Shown one piece after another: positions 53,137-61,616 of a stretch of 64,000 nucleotides of DNA; positions within the stretch are counted from its first letter, which is position 1, and every line of letters starts with the position of its first letter. The notes beneath the pieces are model-generated. The model did no database searches, was not told the DNA's origin, and saw only the letters and a program-made list of their open reading frames with translations. Source of the stretch: an uncultured Opitutia bacterium. Its GTDB lineage: Bacteria > Verrucomicrobiota > Verrucomicrobiia > Opitutales > Puniceicoccaceae. Location of the stretch: contig CAJXLM010000005.1 of NCBI GenBank assembly GCA_913056175.1, positions 25,555 through 89,554 on the forward strand, given 5' to 3'. The position numbers and the translations under genes were made by a program.

Positions 53137-54267
53137 ATGAAATCAAAGATTCGCCCCCTCCTCGCGGCCGCTTGTGCGACCGCCCTCGGCTTCGGCATCG
53201 CCGGAGCGGAAACCCTCAAGGTCGGCGTCCAGGCCCCCATCACCGGCAGCTATGCCAATGAGGGCCAGGGCATCGACAACGCCACCCGGCTCCTCGCCGA
53301 GCAGATCAACGAGAACGGCGGTGTCCTCGGCCGCCAGATCGAGGTGGTCACCTGTGACGATGAAGGCACCGCCATGGCCGCCGCCATTTGCGGCAAGGAA
53401 CTCGTCAACGAGGGCGTGGCCATGGTCATCGGCTCCTACACCTCCACCTGCGCGGAGGCCGCCCAGAAGACCTACTACGACGCGGGGGTAATCCAGACCT
53501 CCGACGGGACCGCCGACGGCCTGACCGAAAAGGGCTACTGGACCTTCCTGCGGAATTCCTTCCCGAACAGTGCCGAGGCAATCTTCGCCGCCGACTACAT
53601 GATCAACGAGAAGGGCTACGAGAAGATCGTGGTGATTTCCGACTTCTCCAGTTACGCCACCGGGCTCGCCGAATCGACCATCGACGAGCTCGAGAAGATC
53701 GGGGGCAACGTGGTCTCCTACAAGAAGATCAAGGCTGACTCCCAGAACTTCACCCCCGTCCTCACGAGCATCCGCGCCATGAATCCCGACGCGATCTTCT
53801 TCGCCGGGTACTACACCGATGGCGGCCAGCTGCGCGCCCAGCAGGTACAGCTCGGCATCGACGCCGACTTCATCGGAGGGGATGCCAACGACAACCCCGA
53901 CTTCGTGAAGCTCGCCGGAAGCGCCGCGGAAGGTGCCTTCATCATCAACGTGCCCACCCCGCAGATGCTCCCCTACGATGTTGCCGAGGAGTTCCTCGCC
54001 GACTACGAGGCCGAGTTCGGCAAGCTCCCTCCCTCCATCTGGACGCTCATGAACGCCGACGGGATGCGGGCGATCGTCTACGCCATGGAACAGACCGGCA
54101 GCTTCGACACGAAAGAGGCCGTCGACTACCTCCACGCGATGACCGAGCCGATGCCCGGGATCACCGGCCCCCTCCAGTTCGCCTCCGACGGGAACCGGAT
54201 CGGCAGCAGCTACATGACCTTCGAGATCCTGGAGGACGGTAGCTACGACGTGGTCTACGCCCAGTAG
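53137..54267 (+). CDS. Branched-chain amino-acid type ABC transporter, binding protein (LivJ-like)
   Basis: 376 aa. Signal peptide MKSKIRPLLAAACATALGFG with cleavage near AGAET, then the type I periplasmic fold: VGVQAPITGSYANEGQGI, VVTCDDEGTAMAAA, MVIGSYTSTCAEA and ISDFSSYATGLAE. Family members bind Leu/Ile/Val, urea, amides or aromatic compounds, so the ligand is open. No Shine-Dalgarno sequence is visible before the ATG. It leads a full permease/ATPase set and is separated from livH by a strong hairpin. Confidence 0.92.
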   Translation: MKSKIRPLLAAACATALGFGIAGAETLKVGVQAPITGSYANEGQGIDNATRLLAEQINENGGVLGRQIEVVTCDDEGTAMAAAICGKELVNEGVAMVIGSYTSTCAEAAQKTYYDAGVIQTSDGTADGLTEKGYWTFLRNSFPNSAEAIFAADYMINEKGYEKIVVISDFSSYATGLAESTIDELEKIGGNVVSYKKIKADSQNFTPVLTSIRAMNPDAIFFAGYYTDGGQLRAQQVQLGIDADFIGGDANDNPDFVKLAGSAAEGAFIINVPTPQMLPYDVAEEFLADYEAEFGKLPPSIWTLMNADGMRAIVYAMEQTGSFDTKEAVDYLHAMTEPMPGITGPLQFASDGNRIGSSYMTFEILEDGSYDVVYAQ

Positions 54268-54287
54268 GATCCTGCTCTTCTCCGGCC

Positions 54288-54320
54288 GTGAACCGGGGTC
54301 CCGCGCGGGCCCCGGTTCAC
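54288..54320 (+). terminator. Hairpin between livJ-like and livH-like genes
   Basis: A stem of GTGAACCGGGG against CCCCGGTTCAC is extended inward by CCCG/CGGG with one bulged T and a 2-base loop, so it is one of the strongest hairpins in the window. It lies 20 bases after the binding-protein stop. No T run follows, so partial termination or 3'-end protection of the livJ message is likely. Confidence 0.6.
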
Positions 54321-54372
54321 CCGCGGGCCGGTTCCCCGCCACCTTCCTCCGCGCCCGGAAGACCCCTCTCCC

Positions 54373-55269
54373 GTGGACACCTTTTTCCAGCAGCTCGCCA
54401 ACGGGCTGACCATCGGCAGCATCTATGCCCTCGTGGCCCTCGGGTACACGATGGTCTACGGAGTGCTCAAGCTCATCAACTTTGCCCACGGGGCCCTCGT
54501 GGCCGCCTCGGCGTTCATCGGGCTGACCATCTACGCGACGATCATGGGGGAGTCGTCCTCCCTCCTCGCGGTCATCGCCATCTTTGCCCTTGTCGCCGCC
54601 GCGACCGCCTGCCTCGGCATCCTTCTCGAGCGATTCGCCTACCGGCCGCTCCGCCAGGCGCCCCGGCTCTCCGCGGTGGTCTCCGCCCTCGGGGCCAGCC
54701 TGATCCTCCAGAACGGGATCATGCTGGTCTGGGGACCGCAGATGCGGATCTTCCCGCAACTGGTCCCCCAGGTCTACTGGAACATCGGCGGGGTCGTCAT
54801 CAGCCTGCTCCAGGTCATCATCCTGCTGCTCTCCGTCCTCCTCATGGCCGCGCTCTACTTCTTTATCGAGAAAACCCGGATGGGAGCGGCCATCCGGGCA
54901 AGCGCGATCGACCAGGACGCCGCCCGGCTGATGGGCATCAATGTGAACCGCGTGATCACCCTGATCTTCGTGATCGGTTCCTCCCTCGGGGCCATCGGTG
55001 GCCTCTTCATCGGGCTCTACTACCGGGGCATCACCTTTGAGATGGGCTGGCAGTACGGGCTCTACGCCTTCATCGCCGCAATCATCGGGGGCATCGGCAA
55101 CATCCCCGGGGCCATGCTCGGGGGGCTGCTGCTCGGCCTCTTCACCGCCTTCATCTCGGGCTACATTTCCAGCACCTGGGCCGACGCCTTCACGTTCCTC
55201 CTCCTCATCCTCATCCTCATCGTCCGGCCGACCGGACTGCTCGGGGAGCGGGTCGCCCAGAAGGTCTAG
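54373..55269 (+). CDS. Branched-chain amino-acid type ABC permease (LivH-like)
   Basis: 298 aa from a GTG at 54373. Inner-membrane protein with about eight hydrophobic segments. Family hallmarks are NGLTIGSIYALVALGYTMVY at the N-terminus, KLINFAHGALV and the EAA-like cytoplasmic loop AIRASAIDQDAARLMGINV. The GGIGNIPGAMLGGLLLG segment near the C-terminus is typical. The stop is immediately followed by the livM start with no gap. Confidence 0.93.
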   Translation: MDTFFQQLANGLTIGSIYALVALGYTMVYGVLKLINFAHGALVAASAFIGLTIYATIMGESSSLLAVIAIFALVAAATACLGILLERFAYRPLRQAPRLSAVVSALGASLILQNGIMLVWGPQMRIFPQLVPQVYWNIGGVVISLLQVIILLLSVLLMAALYFFIEKTRMGAAIRASAIDQDAARLMGINVNRVITLIFVIGSSLGAIGGLFIGLYYRGITFEMGWQYGLYAFIAAIIGGIGNIPGAMLGGLLLGLFTAFISGYISSTWADAFTFLLLILILIVRPTGLLGERVAQKV

Positions 55270-56226
55270 ATGTCCTCCTCCCTCTCCCGGCTCGGCGGAG
55301 CCGCCTTCCTCCTCGGGCTGGTCGTCCTCCCCCACCTGCTCGATTCCCGCTGGCAGGCCGTCGCGATCACCTTCCTCGTCTTCGCGGTGGTCGCCCTCTC
55401 CCAGGACATCGTCCTCGGCAAGGCCGGCATGTTCAACATGGGCCAGGCCCTCTTCTTCGGGATGGGAGCCTACACCACCGCCATCCTCAACTCCCAGTTC
55501 GGTTGGCCCATCGTCGCGACGATCCCGGTGGCCATCCTTGTGCCAGCCCTCTTCGGCATCATCCTCTCCGCCCCGATCGTCCACCTGCGCGGGGACTACC
55601 TGCTGGTGGTCACCATCGGCTTCAATATCGTCTTTGTACAAGTCCTCCAGAATGACCTGGGAGGGCTCACCGGGGGGCCGAACGGGATCTTCGGGCTGGA
55701 TTCCCTCGCCCTCTTCGGGGTGACCCTCGGCAGTCAGGTCGCGGTCTACTACTTCGCCTTCGTGGTCCTCCTCGTCACCCTTGGGATCATGGCCAACCTC
55801 GAGAGGAGCAAGGCGGGCCGGGCCCTCCACTACCTGAAGCAGGATCCGATCGCCGCCGAGAGCATCGGCATCAACACCCGGGTCTACCGGATCTTCGCCT
55901 TCGGGCTGGGGGCCGGGATCGCCGGCCTCGCCGGCACGGTCTTCGCCACCCAGTACTCCGCGGTCTCCCCGGAGGGCTTCGAGTTCCTCCAGTCCATCCT
56001 CTTCTTCAGCATCGTCCTGGTCGGAGGATCCTCGATCCCGGGCATTTTCCTCGGGGTGTTCGTCATGTTCATCCTCCCGGAAATCTTCCGCGAGTTCTCC
56101 ACCTGGCGCTACTTTGTCTTCGGCTTCGCCATGGTCTTCACGATGATCCTGCGGCCCCGCGGGATCTGGCCGGCCCGTTTCGGGCGCATTCCCGCCTTCC
56201 TCGTCCGCCCGCACCGCGATGGCTGA
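55270..56226 (+). CDS. Branched-chain amino-acid type ABC permease (LivM-like)
   Basis: 318 aa inner-membrane protein with nine or so hydrophobic segments. ALSQDIVLGKAGMFNMGQALF, TGGPNGIFG and the loop ALHYLKQDPIAAESIGINT are characteristic of LivM. The ATG directly abuts the livH stop, and the stop overlaps livG by 8 bases. Forms the permease heterodimer with the LivH-like subunit. Confidence 0.93.
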   Translation: MSSSLSRLGGAAFLLGLVVLPHLLDSRWQAVAITFLVFAVVALSQDIVLGKAGMFNMGQALFFGMGAYTTAILNSQFGWPIVATIPVAILVPALFGIILSAPIVHLRGDYLLVVTIGFNIVFVQVLQNDLGGLTGGPNGIFGLDSLALFGVTLGSQVAVYYFAFVVLLVTLGIMANLERSKAGRALHYLKQDPIAAESIGINTRVYRIFAFGLGAGIAGLAGTVFATQYSAVSPEGFEFLQSILFFSIVLVGGSSIPGIFLGVFVMFILPEIFREFSTWRYFVFGFAMVFTMILRPRGIWPARFGRIPAFLVRPHRDG

Positions 56227-57040
56227 GAACGAACTGCTCCTCCGGGGGGTCACCAAGCGCTTCGGCGGGCTCACCGCCGTCGACAGCCTCGACCTGCAGG
56301 TGTCCCCGGGCCAGATCTACGGGATCATCGGGCCGAACGGGGCCGGCAAGACCACGGTCTTCAACTGCATCACCGGGATCTACAAGAGTGAGGAGGGTTC
56401 CGTGCGCTGGCGCGGCGAGGAAATCCGTGGGCTCACTCCCTACGAGATTGTCGACCGCGGGGTGGTCCGGACCTTCCAGACGATCCGGCTCTTCGCCGAG
56501 ATGTCCGTGGCCGAGAACATCATGAGCGGTCGCCACATCCGCAGCCGCCAGGGATGGTGGGACGGGATCGTGCCGTCCGGTCGTTCCCGCCGCGACGAGC
56601 GCGAAAACTGGGAACAAGTGGGAGAACAACTCGCCTTTTTCGACCTGGAGGAACACGCCACCAAGCCGGCCAATGCCCTCCCCTACGGTCTGCAACGCCG
56701 GGTGGAAATGGCCCGGGCCATGGCGGTGGATCCCACCCTGCTCATCCTCGACGAGCCCGCCGCCGGCCTGAACGACCGGGAAACCCTCCAGCTGCTCGAG
56801 ACGATCTTCCGGATCCGGGACAAGGGCATCACCGTGCTCCTCATCGAACACGACATGGACATGGTCATGGAGGTGACCGACTTCCTCACGGTCCTCAATT
56901 TCGGGAAGAAGATCGCCGCGGGAACGCCCGCGGAAATCCAGCGCGACCCGGCGGTCATCGAGGCCTACCTCGGCAGCGGCGATGACGACGACGACGACGG
57001 GGAAGGGGACGAGGGCAAGGGGGAGGTGGCGCCGGCATGA
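56219..57040 (+). CDS. Branched-chain amino-acid type ABC ATPase (LivG-like) with acidic tail
   Basis: 273 aa. Walker A GPNGAGKTT at about residue 37, the LivG-specific VVRTFQTIRLFAEMSVAENI, Walker B LLILDEPAAGLND and H-loop IEHDMDMVM. The ABC signature is weakened: where LSGGQQRR is expected it reads LPYGLQRRVEMARAM, a common LivG variant. The C-terminus adds about 20 residues rich in D, E and G (GSGDDDDDDGEGDEGKGE) beyond the usual AYLG end. Overlaps livF by 4 bases. Confidence 0.93.
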   Translation: MAENELLLRGVTKRFGGLTAVDSLDLQVSPGQIYGIIGPNGAGKTTVFNCITGIYKSEEGSVRWRGEEIRGLTPYEIVDRGVVRTFQTIRLFAEMSVAENIMSGRHIRSRQGWWDGIVPSGRSRRDERENWEQVGEQLAFFDLEEHATKPANALPYGLQRRVEMARAMAVDPTLLILDEPAAGLNDRETLQLLETIFRIRDKGITVLLIEHDMDMVMEVTDFLTVLNFGKKIAAGTPAEIQRDPAVIEAYLGSGDDDDDDGEGDEGKGEVAPA

Positions 57041-57756
57041 GCGGCGAGGCCCTCCTCCGCCTCGAGGACCTCGAGGTCTCCTACGGGAACATCGCCGCGC
57101 TCAAGGGGGTCAGCCTGGAGGTCGCCAAGGGTGAGGTGGTCTGCATCCTCGGAGCCAACGGGGCGGGCAAGACGACCACCATGCGGACGATCTCGCGCCT
57201 GCTCCGCCCCCGCGCCGGACGGATCCTCTTCCACGGGGAGGACATTACCCAGGTGCCCGCCCACAAGGTGGTCCATCTCGGGATCAGCCACTCACCGGAG
57301 GGTCGGCGCGTTTTCGGGATCCTCACGGTCGAGGAAAACCTCTGGCTGGGTGCATTCACCGAGAAACGCGTCGACAAGGAGCGCCTCCGGTGGGTGTACG
57401 AGCTCTTCCCCCGCCTGGAGGAACGCCGCAAGCAGCTGGCCGGAACCCTTTCCGGGGGGGAACAGCAGATGCTGGCGATCGGCCGCTCCCTGATGAGCCG
57501 ACCGGAGTTGCTCCTGCTCGACGAGCCCTCTCTCGGGATCGCCCCGATCCTCGTCCGGAGCATCTTCGAGCGCATCCGCGAGATCGCCGGTGAGGGGGTC
57601 ACCGTCCTGCTCGTCGAGCAGAACGCGCGGGCCGCCCTCAAGCTGGCCGACCGCGGCTACGTCCTCGATGTCGGCACGATCGCCCTCGAGGGAAGCTCCG
57701 CGGACTTGCTCGCCTCCGAAAAGGTCCAGGAGGCCTACCTCGGCAAGAAGGGCTGA
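57037..57756 (+). CDS. Branched-chain amino-acid type ABC ATPase (LivF-like)
   Basis: 239 aa, typical LivF length. Walker A GANGAGKTT, HSPEGRRVFGILTVEENL, signature LSGGEQQMLAIGRSLM, Walker B LLLDEPSLGIAP and the H-loop-equivalent LLVEQNARAAL are all present. The ATG overlaps the livG stop. It ends the five-gene importer operon and is convergent with the dmdA-like gene. Confidence 0.94.
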   Translation: MSGEALLRLEDLEVSYGNIAALKGVSLEVAKGEVVCILGANGAGKTTTMRTISRLLRPRAGRILFHGEDITQVPAHKVVHLGISHSPEGRRVFGILTVEENLWLGAFTEKRVDKERLRWVYELFPRLEERRKQLAGTLSGGEQQMLAIGRSLMSRPELLLLDEPSLGIAPILVRSIFERIREIAGEGVTVLLVEQNARAALKLADRGYVLDVGTIALEGSSADLLASEKVQEAYLGKKG

Positions 57757-57773
57757 GGACGCCGAAGGGAAGC

Positions 57774-57792
57774 GCCCGCCCCAGCGGCGGGC
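57774..57792. terminator. Hairpin between livF and dmdA
   Basis: A 7-bp stem GCCCGCC/GGCGGGC with loop CCAGC in the 76-base gap between two convergent genes. A bidirectional terminator is plausible from position; there is no T run. Confidence 0.4.
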
Positions 57793-57832
57793 TCCCACCC
57801 GGGGAGTTCGGCGCTGCCGGCCTCGTCGGCCC

Positions 57833-58939
57833 TCAGTACCAGAAGCGATCCTGCACCTCCGCGGGCCGCGGACCGTCCGGTGTCTCTACCTCCAGGCGCG
57901 TGCCGGGGTCCCAGTGGGTCAGCCGAATCATCCCAATGGCCACATTCGTCCGGAAATCCGGCGACCACGCCGCCGACCCGATCCGGCCGACCGGTTCCCC
58001 CCTGGCCCCGCGGACGGTCCAGAACCGGTCGCAGGGGGGCACGGGATCACCCCCGATGGCCACGGGGCGGACCTGCTGGACGGGACCGTCCTTTTCCACG
58101 CGGAGGAGGGCATCGCGCCCGATGCAGCCGGCCGCCCGCTGGGTGTCGCAGAAGCGTCCGAGCCCGCACTCGTGCGGGGTGTTGTCGTCGGTCATGTCAT
58201 TGCCGTAGCTGAGGAGTCCGCTCTCCACGCGCTCGATCCCGTTCGGGCAGCCCGCCCGCACCCCGAGGTCCGTCCCGGCCGCCTCGAGTGCCTCCCAGAG
58301 GGGTCGGCCGAGCTCCCAGCCCTCCGGGTAGATCTCGAAGCCTCCCTGCTTCGAGTAGCCGGACCGCGCCACGAGGAGGTCGCGTCCCCGGAAATCGAAC
58401 CAGCCAAACCGGAAGAACCGCACCCGGCGCACCTCCTCGCCGAATACCCGCGCGAGGAGATCCTCGGCACGCGGACCCTGCACGGCCAAGGGGTAGACCG
58501 GGGGCTCGTCAATCAGCACCTCCAAGCGATATCCGTAGGCAATGCCCTTCACCCAGTAGAGGAGATCGCTGTCCGCAAGGGAGATCCACCAGCGATCCGC
58601 GGAGAGTTTCAGGGCGACGGGATCGTTGAGCATGCCCCCGGTCTCGTCCACGATCGGTACATACGCACAACGCCCGGGAAGCATCCCCTGCAGGTCCCGG
58701 GGAGTCAGCATCTGCAGCAGCCGCTGCGCGTCCGGTCCCCGCAGCTCCACCTGCCGCTGCACGGAGACGTCCCAGATCTGCACGGACTCCTTGAGGTGAT
58801 GGTAGTCCTCCTCGAGGTCCCGGAACACGGTGGGCAGGAGCATGTGGTTGTACACGGTGTAGGCCCGGACGCCGGCCGCCTCCACTTTTTCCGAGTAGGG
58901 CGTTCGGCGGAGGCGGCGGGAAGGGGTCAGGTGGGGCAT
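57833..58939 (-). CDS. dmdA: Dimethylsulfoniopropionate demethylase-like protein (DmdA)
   Basis: 368 aa, almost exactly the known DmdA length. It belongs to the GcvT fold, but its landmarks are those of DmdA: SRRLRRTPYSEKVEAAGVRA, YTVYNHMLLPTVF, VWDVSVQRQVE-like IWDVSVQRQVELRG, LADSDLLYWVKGIA, SGYSKQGGFEIYPEGWELG and LLSYGNDMTDDNTPHECGLG. DmdA moves a methyl group from DMSP to tetrahydrofolate, giving methylmercaptopropionate. A related folate-dependent demethylase for another substrate cannot be excluded. ATG at 58939. No dmdBCD genes lie nearby; the convergent neighbour is a Liv-type importer. Confidence 0.8.
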   Translation of the reverse strand: MPHLTPSRRLRRTPYSEKVEAAGVRAYTVYNHMLLPTVFRDLEEDYHHLKESVQIWDVSVQRQVELRGPDAQRLLQMLTPRDLQGMLPGRCAYVPIVDETGGMLNDPVALKLSADRWWISLADSDLLYWVKGIAYGYRLEVLIDEPPVYPLAVQGPRAEDLLARVFGEEVRRVRFFRFGWFDFRGRDLLVARSGYSKQGGFEIYPEGWELGRPLWEALEAAGTDLGVRAGCPNGIERVESGLLSYGNDMTDDNTPHECGLGRFCDTQRAAGCIGRDALLRVEKDGPVQQVRPVAIGGDPVPPCDRFWTVRGARGEPVGRIGSAAWSPDFRTNVAIGMIRLTHWDPGTRLEVETPDGPRPAEVQDRFWY

Positions 58940-59054
58940 CTTCGGGGAGGGGTGCGGGAGGTTGGCCCACCCTTGTGCAGGAGGCAATCCCGGCCTCCCG
59001 GCCGGGTCCTCTTTTTGCGTGACCCTCCATGAGGGGCTCGTCCATCCTTCGCTC

Positions 59055-59546
59055 ATGGCTTCCACTCCTTCTTCCCCCCAGGCCCAGCCGCCCACCGAGG
59101 AAGAGGTGCTCGCGTACGGGCTCGACAAGCTCTTCGCCAATGCGGAGCACTTCGGCCGGGGTCGCTCCCTGCGGGTCCCCAAGGCCGGGCAGAGCTGGCG
59201 CAAGTTTCCGCACTGGGACGAGATTCTCCCCCACCTCGAAAACCGCCTCCTCCCCAAGCGCCTCGACGACCTGCGGCACTCGGGAATCCCCGACGCCAAC
59301 GAGTACTACCTCCTCACCGCCGCCGTTGCCAAGATCTGCCCGGAAAACCAGACGGAGAGCGGTCAGATGCCGCTCTTCGCGGTGGCCCACTGGCCGCCCG
59401 GGGACCCCCACCCCTTCGGGTACATCGTGCTCCGCAAGGTGCCGGGCGAGGAGCCCGAGCTGTACCGGATCGCCCCGAACTGGATCACTCCGGACTTCGA
59501 GTCGGCCACGGAGAACATCGACCTGCACCGTAAGCAGACGCTTTGA
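59055..59546 (+). CDS. Conserved-looking protein of unknown function
   Basis: 163 aa from ATG 59055. Soluble, no signal peptide. It combines a helical N-terminal half (VLAYGLDKLFANAEHFGRG, WDEILPHLENRLLPKRLDDL) with a strand-rich C-terminal half (LFAVAHWPPGDPHPFGYIVL, YRIAPNWITPDFESATENI). Composition is normal for a real gene and unlike the shadow frames. I do not recognise a family. It is divergent from dmdA, with a 115-base shared promoter region, and precedes an M20 dipeptidase gene by 78 bases. Confidence 0.7.
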   Translation: MASTPSSPQAQPPTEEEVLAYGLDKLFANAEHFGRGRSLRVPKAGQSWRKFPHWDEILPHLENRLLPKRLDDLRHSGIPDANEYYLLTAAVAKICPENQTESGQMPLFAVAHWPPGDPHPFGYIVLRKVPGEEPELYRIAPNWITPDFESATENIDLHRKQTL

Positions 59547-59624
59547 GGCGGGCGGCCGGGGTGCGGGAATCTTCCTGATCTCCCGGGTTTGCATTCGTAG
59601 TCGGGAGCGAGCAGCGTGTCGCCC

Positions 59625-61004
59625 ATGACCGCGCCCGAGCAGCTTCTCTCCGAATTCATCCGGCACGCGAGTGTCTCCACGGATCCGGGTGCCCAAGTCG
59701 GGATGGAGGGAGCCCGCGCTTGGGTGGCGGGCCAGCTGCGGGACCTCGGCTTCGCAGTGGAGGAGATTGCCACTCCCCTCCATCCTCTCCTCCTCGCCGA
59801 ACGACGAACCCGGCCAGAGCATCCGCACCTGCTTCTCTACGGGCACTACGATGTCCAACCGGCCGACCCCTACGAGCTCTGGACAACCCCGCCCTTCGAG
59901 GCCGCGGTCCGCCACGGCCGGATCTATGGGCGCGGAGCCGCCGACAACAAGGGCCCGATGGTCGTCCACCTCTCCGCGCTCCGGGAGGTCCTCCACACGA
60001 ACCCCGATCTCCCCCTGAATTTGACCTACCTGGTCGAGGGAGAAGAGGAGATCGGCAGCCCCAGCTTTCGGGGCTTCCTCGAGCAGTACCGCGAGCGGCT
60101 CGCCGAGGCCGAGGTGGTCCTCCTCTCGGACACCGCCAGCCCCTCCACGGAACAGCTGGTCATCACCACCGCCCTCCGCGGTCTCCTCTACGTGGGAGTC
60201 AAGGTGACCGGACCGCGCACGGATCTGCACTCGGGCATGCACGGCGGGGCCGTCCGCAATCCCATTCAGGCCCTCGCCACGCTGCTGGCCTCCCTCCACA
60301 CGGAGAACGGCGCGGTCAATGTGCCGGGCTTCTACGACGAGGTGACCCCGCCCGCCGATTGGGAACGGGAGGAACTGACCCATGTCGGTCGCAGCGCGGA
60401 GGACTACGCCCGCTTTCTCGGGGTCGACGCCTTCTTCCCGCCCCCGGGCTACTCGCCGGAAGAGGCGATTCGCTTTGCGCCCACTCTGGAGTTCAACGGC
60501 ATCGGGGGCGGCTTCCAGGGCGAGGGAGTCAAGACGGTCATCCCCAGCGAAGCCCGTGCCAAGATCACCTGCCGACTGGTCGCCGACCAGGATCCCTTCG
60601 TCCTCGAGGAACGGGTCTGCCAAGCCCTCCGCGATCGCTGCCCGCCAGGAGTGACCCTCGAGCTGGAGACGGGCTCCCGGGCGTATCCCTACTCGGTGAT
60701 CCCCCCGGACCGCCCGAACACGCCCGCCGACCAGCCGGAAGCCGTCGCCCGGGCCTTCCATGCGGTCGAGAATGCCGTCACCGATACCTTCGGCCGTCGC
60801 CCGCTCTACTTGCGCGAGGGCGGTAGTGTCCCGCTGGTCGCCGACTTGCAGAAAATTGCCGGTCTCGACACGATCCTTCTGGGGCTGTTCACCCCGGAGG
60901 ACAACCTCCACGCGCCCGACGAGTCCTTTTCCCTCCGCACTCTCGAACGGGGGATCCCCGCCTTCGCGGAAATCTTTCGCCGGATCGCGGGATCCACGGA
61001 CTAG
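59625..61004 (+). CDS. M20 family dipeptidase (carnosinase-like)
   Basis: 459 aa from ATG 59625 (a GTG at 59616 is in frame). Metal and catalytic motifs: LLLYGHYDVQPADP, IYGRGAADNKGPMVVH, VEGEEEIGSPSF with the catalytic glutamate, LRGLLYVGVKVTGPRTDLHSG-type dimerisation segment and the late REGGSVPLVADLQ. The DVQP and DNKG variants are typical of dipeptidases with broad specificity (CNDP-like) rather than ArgE/DapE. Cytoplasmic; fits a lifestyle of peptide scavenging. Confidence 0.92.
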   Translation: MTAPEQLLSEFIRHASVSTDPGAQVGMEGARAWVAGQLRDLGFAVEEIATPLHPLLLAERRTRPEHPHLLLYGHYDVQPADPYELWTTPPFEAAVRHGRIYGRGAADNKGPMVVHLSALREVLHTNPDLPLNLTYLVEGEEEIGSPSFRGFLEQYRERLAEAEVVLLSDTASPSTEQLVITTALRGLLYVGVKVTGPRTDLHSGMHGGAVRNPIQALATLLASLHTENGAVNVPGFYDEVTPPADWEREELTHVGRSAEDYARFLGVDAFFPPPGYSPEEAIRFAPTLEFNGIGGGFQGEGVKTVIPSEARAKITCRLVADQDPFVLEERVCQALRDRCPPGVTLELETGSRAYPYSVIPPDRPNTPADQPEAVARAFHAVENAVTDTFGRRPLYLREGGSVPLVADLQKIAGLDTILLGLFTPEDNLHAPDESFSLRTLERGIPAFAEIFRRIAGSTD

Positions 61005-61616
61005 GCCCGGCCCCACCTCCGGCCCGGCACCCGCGTCCGGCCACCGGGAAAAATCGCGGTCTGGCTCGGTCCCCGGCCGGGGTGGATGGTTTCCCAGTTG
61101 CGAGGCTCGGTAGGCGCCGCTCCCCCGCCGCCGCCTACTGGGCCTCCCCGCACTCCGGAGACTCACCCGGGTGGGCTCTTCGTGCGGTCCTCGCTCCCGC
61201 CCGAGGCCGGGAGAACGGTGCCTTTGGCTCGTCTCTCTCTTACCCCGCACTCTGAAGGGTGAAAACTCCCTCTGCCTGCTCCCACACACTCTTTTCCCGC
61301 GGAATCGCGCTTCCCGAAGCTAACGGCGCTGATTCACGGGGAGTCATACGCTGGCAGTGGCCGCTTGGGCCAATCCCCTTGTCGGTCTCTCGCTCTGCTA
61401 CGGATAACTTCTGGCAACGGATGCCAAGGGGAGGGACGGCGAGGGCGGTTCGAAGCCTCCGGCTCGGGAATTCGTGGGGAAAAGGGATCAGTGCCATCCA
61501 CTGGAACGTTGCCGTCAAGGTCGGGATCGACTCAGTCTGAAGGGGTGGCGGTCAACAAGGAGAATTTCTCCCCGCGTTGCCGGGGCGCACGGGGCGTGGG
61601 TAGGCTTGGATAGGAA
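61005..61616. other. Intergenic region, no gene recognised
   Basis: About 610 bases between the dipeptidase and TetR genes. The short open frames on both strands do not resemble proteins. No tRNA, repeat or convincing terminator was found. The segment just before 61617 should hold the promoter of the regulator. Confidence 0.6.

Noticed and set aside
51974..53140. A 388-aa plus-strand frame filling the gap before livJ
   Set aside because: Arginine/proline/serine-rich with no hydrophobic core or motif, and overlapped by equally long minus-strand frames of the same style. Treated as non-coding.
53143..56274. A 1043-aa open frame on the minus strand opposite the Liv operon
   Set aside because: Its translation is dominated by G, D, E, P and R and shows no domain, whereas the plus strand encodes four intact transporter genes. 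It is a GC-rich antisense shadow; the same applies to 28230-30404, 25768-27645 and 13950-16295.
57833..58939. Glycine cleavage T protein (gcvT)
   Set aside because: No gcvH or gcvP nearby, and the sequence carries DmdA-type segments such as YTVYNHMLLPTVF and SGYSKQGGFEIY; GcvT is therefore a second choice.
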